In this document: positions 22,247-27,359 of the stretch, piece by piece
How positions within the stretch are numbered: position 1 is the first letter of the stretch
Layout: every line of letters begins with the position of its first letter
NCBI GenBank assembly: GCA_021826525.1
Contig: JAKAZU010000012.1
Coordinates: forward strand, 1-27,359
Direction: 5' to 3'
DNA: 27,359 nucleotides
Source: Thermoplasmata archaeon
GTDB lineage: Archaea > Thermoplasmatota > Thermoplasmata > UBA184
The notes under the pieces: generated by a model
The model's input: only the letters and a program-made list of their open reading frames with translations
Told to the model about the DNA's origin: nothing
Database searches by the model: none
Translations under genes and position numbers: made by a program

Positions 22247-22909
22247 TCATCGGTCCGCCGATGCATCCCGGATCCAGAAGCGGCAGACCGGATCGCCCGC
22301 CACGACCCGGTGAGAGACCTCGATGCGCGCGTGCAGCAACGACTCGAACATTCGGCGCTCGGCGTCGCACGCTTCGGGATACTCCTGCGCGACGGTGAGG
22401 ATCGGACAGTTGTGCTCGCGCATCTCGATCGCATCCCGACGTCGCGCGCCGAGCTCGGCCATGTAGCCGCCTTCGGTGCGGATCCGAGCGAGTTCGGAGA
22501 CGCGCGCCCGCAGATCTCCGGACGCGAGGCGCGCACGGTTCAGGTCGGCCACCTCGCGCGCGCGTTCCTGCAGGAGCTCTACGACCGCCGGGCGGCCGAG
22601 CCGTCGCTCGATGAAGGCGAGCGCGCAGCGCGACATCTCTCCGTAGCCCTGCGGGAAGAGTCCGTCGGAACCTTCCGCGAGCCGAAAGCAGACGGCCGGT
22701 CGGCCGACCGAGCCGCGCCGGTAGCTACGCTCGATCCAGCGCTCGGTCTCGAGTTCCTGCAGGTGGCCGAGCGCGGCGGCCTTCGAGATATCCGATGCGC
22801 GCGCGATCTCTGCGAGCGATGCGTCCGGCGTGCGCTTGAGGTAGAGGACGATCTCTCGTTTCGCCGAGGAGAATCCGCGAGCTTCTCGGACCGGCGCGGA
22901 AGCCGACAT
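22247..22909 (-). CDS. SufR-like iron-sulfur winged-helix transcriptional regulator
   Basis: The 220-aa protein has an N-terminal winged helix (about 14-78): SSAKREIVLYLKRTPDASLAEIA, the recognition helix DISKAAALGHLQELE and the wing GSVGRPAVCFRLAE. The C-terminal half resembles SufR, with HNCPILTVAQEYPEACDAE and a final VCRFW. This gives C168-x12-C181-x27-C209, the three-Cys spacing of SufR Fe-S regulators. SufR proteins sense Fe-S status and repress suf operons; no suf gene is in the window. ATG 22909 is chosen because TATAAA at 22932-22937 lies 25 nt upstream. The longer frame to 23005 runs through the promoter. A palindrome next to the TATA box suggests autoregulation. Confidence 0.85.
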   Translation of the reverse strand: MSASAPVREARGFSSAKREIVLYLKRTPDASLAEIARASDISKAAALGHLQELETERWIERSYRRGSVGRPAVCFRLAEGSDGLFPQGYGEMSRCALAFIERRLGRPAVVELLQERAREVADLNRARLASGDLRARVSELARIRTEGGYMAELGARRRDAIEMREHNCPILTVAQEYPEACDAERRMFESLLHARIEVSHRVVAGDPVCRFWIRDASADR

Positions 22910-22931
22910 GGAGGAAGCATCGGCCCGATCG

Positions 22932-22937
22932 TTTATA
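22932..22937 (-). promoter_or_regulatory. TATA box of the SufR-like regulator
   Basis: Perfect TATAAA on the minus strand, 25-26 nt before ATG 22909, the strongest promoter match in the window. It implies a leaderless mRNA. Confidence 0.7.
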
Positions 22938-22940
22938 CAC

Positions 22941-22958
22941 TGTTTTATTAACAAAACA
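22941..22958. promoter_or_regulatory. Candidate operator palindrome upstream of the SufR-like gene
   Basis: TGTTTT-ATTAAC-AAAACA: 6-bp perfect arms around an AT-rich centre, directly upstream of the TATA box of the SufR-like gene (BRE position). An 18-bp AT-rich palindrome is striking in a genome this GC-rich. An autoregulatory site for the Fe-S regulator is the simplest reading (inference). Confidence 0.5.
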
Positions 22959-22988
22959 AACGAACGCGCAGCCCGCGCGCAAGGGTTT

Positions 22989-23054
22989 GAACGACCCCCT
23001 CGCACGCTCGAGACGCGGTGCCGTCTCCTGGGAGCGATGTTGAGGGGGTCGTTC
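22989..23054. repeat. Long nested inverted repeat between two regulator genes
   Basis: Outer arms GAACGACCCCCTC (22989-23001) and GAGGGGGTCGTTC (23042-23054) are perfect 13-bp complements. Inside them CGCTC (23005-23009) pairs with GAGCG (23032-23036), and GAGACG (23009-23014 region) pairs with CGTCTC (23022-23027) around a short loop. Together these give about 24 bp in one hairpin. It lies 3' of the hxlR-like gene and 5' of the SufR-like promoter. It could be a terminator-like element, a structured RNA or a DNA site. No U-run follows on either strand. Confidence 0.7.
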
Positions 23055-23143
23055 GGGGTGGTTGCACTACCTCCAGGGGGTCCCGGGGTATTTCAAGCGG
23101 GAACGGAGGGGGGGCGCAACGCTTCCCCGAGAGACCGTTTCGA

Positions 23144-23644
23144 CTATCGGGTCCGGTGGCCCTCGGTGTCGGCGAGCACGATCCGCGGGAGCTCGCCCTG
23201 GATCGCGGGCGTCCGACGCGGATTCGTTCCCGGCCGGGTCGACGGGGTCGCACGAGGCACGAGCCAGCGTTCTCCCCAGGCCCGCAGTTCGCGAGCTACC
23301 GGGGCCAAGCCCATTCCCATCTCCGTCAGGGAATACGTCACCGAGAACGGTCGCGTGCTGATCACATGGCGCTGCACGACGCCTTGGTTCTCGAGGTACT
23401 TCAGGGTCGCGCTGAGGGTCTTCGCGTTGAGGCGGGCATTGGACTTGAGGATCTCGCTGAACCGCTGAGGCCCCTCGAGCAAGCGGTGGATGATCGCGAG
23501 GCGCCACTCGGTCCCGATCACACCGACCGAAGCCAGCACTGGGCACAGATGGCGCCCCTGCATCGCCGCGGAGTCGCAGGAGGCGTCGGCCGGAGCTTCG
23601 GAGCGCGTGGTTCGACGGGAACGATCGGCTTGCATGGAGGTCAC
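23144..23644 (-). CDS. HxlR-family winged-helix transcriptional regulator
   Basis: The 166-aa protein carries the HxlR domain at about 33-125: HLCPVLASVGVIGTEWRLAIIHRLLEGPQRFSEI (conserved Cys, Gly and Trp with GPxRFxE), then the recognition region NAKTLSATLKYLENQGVVQR and the wing PFSVTYSLTEMG. The N-terminal 28 and C-terminal about 40 residues are polar extensions without recognised features. The start is GTG 23644, because CTATAA at 23670-23675 is 28 nt upstream; ATG 23635 is a little downstream. It is divergent from the unknown protein at 23796, so that gene is a possible target. Confidence 0.9.
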   Translation of the reverse strand: MTSMQADRSRRTTRSEAPADASCDSAAMQGRHLCPVLASVGVIGTEWRLAIIHRLLEGPQRFSEILKSNARLNAKTLSATLKYLENQGVVQRHVISTRPFSVTYSLTEMGMGLAPVARELRAWGERWLVPRATPSTRPGTNPRRTPAIQGELPRIVLADTEGHRTR

Positions 23645-23669
23645 TAGAACACCGAGCGCCGGACCGCTC

Positions 23670-23675
23670 TTATAG
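23670..23675 (-). promoter_or_regulatory. TATA-like box of the HxlR-type gene
   Basis: Minus-strand CTATAA, 28 nt before GTG 23644. The patch continues into an AT-richer stretch (to about 23700) between the divergent genes, where regulator binding sites would be expected. Confidence 0.55.
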
Positions 23676-23795
23676 TTACCGTATGGAATTAGCTGGCCTC
23701 AGGTAATCGAGTGGACGAACGGCACCCATGGGCACCGTCTACCGGCCGACCGCTCCCGCGCGTACGTTTTGTCCGCGCGCTCCCCTCCGAAGGAG

Positions 23796-24377
23796 ATGAC
23801 GCCCAAGCGGAGGGAGATCGAGCTCTCCGTCGAGCAGCCGCTGGGTCCCCCCGCCGATGGGACCGTGCGGCTCAGCGTGCGCTTCGAGGTCGACCCGCAA
23901 GAGACCACCACCGATCCCGAGGACCTGGCGACCGCGCTCGCCCATCTTCGAGAGGAGCTCTCCGAACTCGTAGGCTCCCCGGCCGCGGCGACCCACGAGG
24001 ACCGCGATCTGGCCGAGCTTGTCGAGACGTATCGTCCCCGACAACCGGAGCTCCTCGAGCTCCTGCGTGGAGAGGGCGACCTCTCGCCTCGAGAGTATGA
24101 GCTACTGAAGGCGCACCTCGCAACGGCGCCTCCGAGACCTGCGGCCGCTCCGGCCGCCCGCTCGCGACCGGCGGGCCCGGCAATCCCCGCGACCCCCGTG
24201 GGACCCGCGACGCCACGGGAGGTACCCGATCTCTTGCGGGAGTACCATATCGAGTCGTTGCGGCAGGCCGGAGCCGTGCGGGCCCGGCGCCAGATCTCCT
24301 TCGAGGAGTACATGGCCCTCAAGCGCCACTTCGAAGAGGTGCCGGCCGTTCCGCCCGAGCCGGGGCCGGCGACCTAG
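23796..24377 (+). CDS. Hypothetical protein with two SHOCT-like helical motifs
   Basis: I do not recognise the family. The 193-aa product is acidic, with a strand-rich N-terminus (REIELSVEQPLG, VRLSVRFEVDP), an acidic helix (DLATALAHLREELSELV), and two similar short helix-turn-helix motifs: LLRGEGDLSPREYELLKAHL and ARRQISFEEYMALKRHF. These resemble the SHOCT pattern (G-x-I/L-[ST]-x-E-E-Y/F-x-x-L-K). They are separated by a Pro/Ala linker (about 118-150). ATG 23796 is directly preceded by AAGGAG; a TTG start at 23769 is also open. The gene ends in a 4-bp overlap with the convergent MFS gene. Coding is supported by composition and by the repeat of the motif, not by a known homologue. Confidence 0.7.
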   Translation: MTPKRREIELSVEQPLGPPADGTVRLSVRFEVDPQETTTDPEDLATALAHLREELSELVGSPAAATHEDRDLAELVETYRPRQPELLELLRGEGDLSPREYELLKAHLATAPPRPAAAPAARSRPAGPAIPATPVGPATPREVPDLLREYHIESLRQAGAVRARRQISFEEYMALKRHFEEVPAVPPEPGPAT

Positions 24378-25624
24378 AATCGCAAGCGTCGGATCACGGG
24401 CAGCGCCAGCAACCCGGCGGCCCCGACGAGGACCATGAACACGCCGATCATCGCGCCGACCCACGCGAGGGGCACCGCCGCGATCAGGAACCCTATCACG
24501 ATCGCTCCTACCGCGCGCGAGCTTCCGCGGAAGACGTAGGAATTGGTGATGGTCCGCGCGACGAGCTCGCGCGGAGCCGTCGCTTGAAGGTAGACCAGCC
24601 AGGTGGCGAAGAAGATCCCGTCGATCGCGCCCACGGCGAACCAGCCGAACGCGCTGGCGAGCAACTGCGGCGCGGCATAGATCGCGCCGACGAGCAAGAG
24701 GCCCTCGGCCACCGGCCCGATCCCAAGCACGATCCCGAGCCACCGACGAGGGTTCGTCTGCCCCAACGCGAGGACCCCGAGCCCGCCTCCGATCGCGAAG
24801 GCGGTGAACATCACGCCGTAGGCCGCGGCCGGCACCGCGAACCGCTCGCTCGCCAGGACGGGCAAGAGGATCGCCGGCGCCGCCGTGAAGAACGACTGGA
24901 AGGCAGAGTACACCGAGAGTTGGAGGAGCGTGCGATGGGGCCCCCCGAACAGGTATCGCCACCCGGCCCGGAACTCGGTCCCCACCGAACGGATCGCACG
25001 GACGACGCGCGGAACATCCACACCGAGCGCCGAGATCCCGGCCGCGACGTTGAGGGCGGCGTACAGGAACGCCGCGTAGGATGGGCCGACGAGGAGGAGC
25101 AGGGCCGACCCAGCCGCGTACCCCGCGATCTGGCCGCCGCCGGCCCCGGCGTTCATGACCCCGCTCGCACGGAAGAGCGTCGGGGCGTCGACGAGCTCGG
25201 GAGGCACGGCGTTGGAGGCCGTCCAGGTGAAGTCCCAAACGCTCGAGATGAGCACGACAAGCCCCAGGAGGAGCGGGATCGTCAGGACCCCAGCTTCGGC
25301 GGCGAACCCGAGGGTCGCCGCTCCAGCCGCCTGCAGCGGGTAGCCGACGATGAGCACGAGCCGGAGATTGTGGACGCGGTCGATGTACGGGCCGACGAGG
25401 AAGGCGAGGGCGTAGACCCCAAACTCGATACCGACGACGGCTCCGACGACCGTGACCTGGTGGGTGGTCGTGTAGGCGAGCCACGGGATCGCGACCGCGT
25501 ATACGGCATATCCCGCATCGCCGAAGACGTAGGAGAGGAAGAACGCGAGGAAGCTCCGATCGGCGAACAGGCGGCCGTACGAGGTCGGCGGGCCGCGGGA
25601 GACCGCCGAGGTCTCTTCCGTCAT
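24374..25624 (-). CDS. Major facilitator superfamily transporter
   Basis: A 416-aa polytopic membrane protein with about 12 hydrophobic segments: FLAFFLSYVFGDAGYAVYAV, VVGAVVGIEFGVYALAFLVG, and so on to the last one near 385-410. The cytoplasmic loop after TM2 reads GPYIDRVHNLRLVL, a motif A variant (G-x-x-x-D-R). The central loop is basic (VVRAIRSVGTEFRAGWRYLF), typical of the MFS_3/EntS-like group of drug or siderophore exporters. The substrate is unknown. It starts 8 bp after the stop of the glycerate-kinase-like gene, so the two are probably one operon. Confidence 0.9.
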   Translation of the reverse strand: MTEETSAVSRGPPTSYGRLFADRSFLAFFLSYVFGDAGYAVYAVAIPWLAYTTTHQVTVVGAVVGIEFGVYALAFLVGPYIDRVHNLRLVLIVGYPLQAAGAATLGFAAEAGVLTIPLLLGLVVLISSVWDFTWTASNAVPPELVDAPTLFRASGVMNAGAGGGQIAGYAAGSALLLLVGPSYAAFLYAALNVAAGISALGVDVPRVVRAIRSVGTEFRAGWRYLFGGPHRTLLQLSVYSAFQSFFTAAPAILLPVLASERFAVPAAAYGVMFTAFAIGGGLGVLALGQTNPRRWLGIVLGIGPVAEGLLLVGAIYAAPQLLASAFGWFAVGAIDGIFFATWLVYLQATAPRELVARTITNSYVFRGSSRAVGAIVIGFLIAAVPLAWVGAMIGVFMVLVGAAGLLALPVIRRLRF

Positions 25625-25632
25625 CTCAAGCT

Positions 25633-26955
25633 CTAGGTCGCCGATGGCTTACCGAGAAGTGCGATCGCGAGACAGCCGACGTCCGTGACCCCGGACTGCA
25701 TGGGGATCGCTCGGGCGCGCCCGACGGGGACCTTGGCCTGCGGATCGGTCGGCCGTCCGACCACGGCTCCGGGCGGATACTCCTCGTCCCCGATCGTCCC
25801 GGCCGTCCGCAGGAGAGCGATGCTCATCTCCGGTCGCCGCATCCTTTCCTGCGCCCGGTGGAGAAAGCGAGCGAGAGCCGGGCCCTCGTCAGCCCCTTCA
25901 GGAAGTCCGAGCGTCGTCATCGCGAACGCGCCGATCCCCTGGCTGTGATCGAGCTCGAGATCGGCCTCCCGCGCGACGATGGCCTCGAATCGCTCGAGGA
26001 ACCGGTCGGCGGCGAGCTCGGGAGGGCCCTCGATCTGGAGCATCGCGAGACGGCTGCGCCACTTCTTGTCGAAGATGACGTCCCCGGCAGCTCGGAGCGC
26101 ATCGTTCGGTCCCGCGACGCGCACGGGGCGATGTCGCGGAGGCTCTCCGGACCGCGCCGGGCCGCCTCCGGGCGCGAGCTCCGCGATCACGGCCGACGGC
26201 AGGGCGCTCTGCAGGTCGAGGCGCTGGAGTACCGAGCGCGCCTCCTCGCGTTCGCGCGGAGCGATGGGATGGACCGGTCCGCCTCCGAGCAGCGTGGCGC
26301 CATCCCCGTGATCGACGATGAACGTCGCGATGTCGGCCTTCTGGACCGCCGCCCCGAGGCGGCCTCCGACGGGACCCCGGGCGAGGACCCGCGCCAGCAG
26401 ACCGACCTCTCGCCCGCTTGCTCCTCGCCCGTGCGCGTTCGTCAGAAATCGGCCGAACTCCTCGGCGGACATGCCCGGAGGTGGGAGCGCGAGCGCCGCG
26501 ATCGTCCCGGGCGAGAGGAGCAGGAGGAGCAACCGATGCTCGCCCAGGCTCTCGGCAACTTCGAGCGCTCCACGGGCTGCTTCCTCGGCGCGGGGCATGC
26601 CCGGGCCTCCGAGGGGGAGAGAGATGTGCAGGAACGGAACTTCGGGAGGGATGGGGGTGGGACCGACGGTGAAACCCATCGTGAGGCGATCGTGGAGGGA
26701 ATCGAGCGCTGCGATCGCCATCGATCCGGCCGCCGAGCCGCAGGCGATGAACGCGATGTCCTGGTAGTACCCGAGGGGGACGAACCGGTTCCCTACCCGC
26801 ATCGTGTCCCCTTCGATCTGGAGAGCGTCGCGCACGCCGTGGTAGGCGTCGGCCGCTTTCACCGCGGCTTCGTAGGCGAGTGCGGGCAACGGATCGGGGC
26901 CTTTGGGCAGCGGGATCCCATGCGGGAACGGGTCCCAGGGGAACTGACCGATCAC
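25633..26955 (-). CDS. Glycerate 2-kinase (DUF4147/MOFRL) homologue with degenerate active site
   Basis: The 440-aa protein aligns by eye along the whole length of the glycerate 2-kinase family: IACGSAAGSMA, LLLSPGTIAALALPPPGMS, GRGASGREVGLLARVLARGP, GGRLGAAVQKADIATFIVDH, and a C-terminal LLRTAGTIGDE. The key residues are changed. The catalytic lysine of the family's GKAA is Ser74 (GSAA), the LLSGGGSALL loop is LLSPGTIAAL, the GHPVPDE segment is lost, and the C-terminal GGRNQE is absent. It is therefore probably not a kinase as known. The start is GTG 26955, supported by CTTTTAG at 26977-26983, 25 nt upstream. It lies 5' of the MFS gene in a likely operon. Confidence 0.75.
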   Translation of the reverse strand: MIGQFPWDPFPHGIPLPKGPDPLPALAYEAAVKAADAYHGVRDALQIEGDTMRVGNRFVPLGYYQDIAFIACGSAAGSMAIAALDSLHDRLTMGFTVGPTPIPPEVPFLHISLPLGGPGMPRAEEAARGALEVAESLGEHRLLLLLLSPGTIAALALPPPGMSAEEFGRFLTNAHGRGASGREVGLLARVLARGPVGGRLGAAVQKADIATFIVDHGDGATLLGGGPVHPIAPREREEARSVLQRLDLQSALPSAVIAELAPGGGPARSGEPPRHRPVRVAGPNDALRAAGDVIFDKKWRSRLAMLQIEGPPELAADRFLERFEAIVAREADLELDHSQGIGAFAMTTLGLPEGADEGPALARFLHRAQERMRRPEMSIALLRTAGTIGDEEYPPGAVVGRPTDPQAKVPVGRARAIPMQSGVTDVGCLAIALLGKPSAT

Positions 26956-26976
26956 ACTCGCGCGATGAAGTTCTGA

Positions 26977-26983
26977 CTAAAAG
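26977..26983 (-). promoter_or_regulatory. TATA-like box of the glycerate-kinase-like gene
   Basis: Minus-strand CTTTTAG, about 25 nt before GTG 26955. It supports the GTG start and a leaderless transcript that probably includes the MFS gene. Confidence 0.5.
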
Positions 26984-27042
26984 GGTCTCGACCCCGACGC
27001 GGAGGGGGGCGAGGGACCCTTCGATGGCCGGAGAAGGCCGGT

Positions 27043-27359
27043 TTACCCGAGCTGGAGCCGTTCGGTGGGGAGCGCGCGGCCCGGTTCAGAGAAGCGCTGG
27101 GGGCCGAAGAGGTGGGGATCGAGATCGGAGGGTTCTCCCAGGACGGCGCGGGCGACGCGCTGGGCCGAGGCCGGGGCGAGCATGAACCCGTGCCCCCCGA
27201 ACCCGTTCGCGTGCACGAATCCGGGAAGGCGCGCATCCGTGCCGATCACGGGGAACCCATCCGGAGTATCGTCGTAGTACCCCGACCATGCGCGGAGGAC
27301 TCGGAGCGATCGAAACTGCGGGAAGAGTCCGACAAGGCCTCGGGACATCCGCGCGAGGA
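27043..27359 (-). CDS. FAD-dependent oxidoreductase, DAO family (C-terminal part, cut by window end)
   Basis: Only about the last 105 residues are inside the window; the frame stays open past position 27359. LRAWSGYYDDTPDGFPVIG, FVHANGFGGHGFMLAPASAQRVA and the end region are typical of the C-terminal FAD/substrate part of DAO-type flavoproteins (D-amino acid dehydrogenase, glycine or sarcosine oxidase). The GFGGHGFMLAP segment contacts FAD in that family. The substrate cannot be assigned from this fragment. An 87-bp gap separates it from the glycerate-kinase-like gene, which has its own promoter. Confidence 0.9.
   Translation of the reverse strand, partial: LARMSRGLVGLFPQFRSLRVLRAWSGYYDDTPDGFPVIGTDARLPGFVHANGFGGHGFMLAPASAQRVARAVLGEPSDLDPHLFGPQRFSEPGRALPTERLQLG

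Noticed and set aside
23676..23706. TTACC...GGTAA inverted half-sites upstream of the HxlR-like gene
   Set aside because: Only 5-bp arms with a 21-nt spacer; not distinguishable from chance.

Overview
The window reads as a GC-rich archaeal chromosome, most likely a member of the Thermoplasmatota (Thermoplasmata-related). The evidence is archaeal RadA, ribosomal proteins eL8 (L7Ae), eS28 and eL24, an archaeal/eukaryal-type TyrRS, type II methionine aminopeptidase, a two-gene MetE and a full-size archaeal 7S SRP RNA. At least nine genes also have an AT-rich TATA-like box 25-30 nt before the start codon, which implies leaderless mRNAs. No CRISPR array, integrase, IS element or tRNA was recognised. 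The lineage is inferred from gene types, not from a search.

Layout, left to right. 1-4.1 kb (minus): radA, purC, then a malic enzyme-GNAT pair that overlaps by 4 bp. 4.2-7.5 kb (plus): a rhodanese-like/metallo-beta-lactamase fusion (persulfide dioxygenase type), then two overlapping MetE-family genes, of which only the second keeps the zinc site. 7.6-10.0 kb (minus): the run ndk-tsaC-map, followed by a decayed methyltransferase. 10.1-12.6 kb is an accessory block: a methyltransferase, a Cas4-like nuclease divided between two overlapping membrane-anchored genes, and a tandem-duplicated retropepsin-like aspartic protease. 12.7-15.6 kb (minus): eL8-eS28-eL24, a dienelactone hydrolase and TyrRS. 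The SRP RNA lies at about 15.73-16.02 kb, followed by a hotdog thioesterase (minus) and glyA (plus).

18.0-21.7 kb (minus) looks like one unit: a large HerA/VirB4-like ATPase with a C-terminal nuclease-fold-like region, the RNA 2',3'-cyclic phosphodiesterase thpR, and a small membrane-anchored winged-helix protein. A 567-bp stretch without a recognisable gene lies before the ATPase. 22.2-23.6 kb holds two regulators, one SufR-like (Fe-S) and one HxlR-like, separated by a long nested hairpin. 23.8-27.4 kb holds an unknown two-motif protein, an MFS transporter, a glycerate 2-kinase homologue whose catalytic motifs are degenerate, and the C-terminal part of a DAO-family FAD oxidoreductase cut by the window edge.

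Most genes are housekeeping: recombination, purine, methionine and one-carbon metabolism, translation and protein targeting. The points most worth a second look are the split membrane Cas4-like nuclease, the SRP RNA with a UGAC instead of a GGAA tetraloop, the glycerate-kinase pseudoenzyme, the ATPase-nuclease fusion, the single-chain tandem aspartic protease and the structured element between the two regulators.
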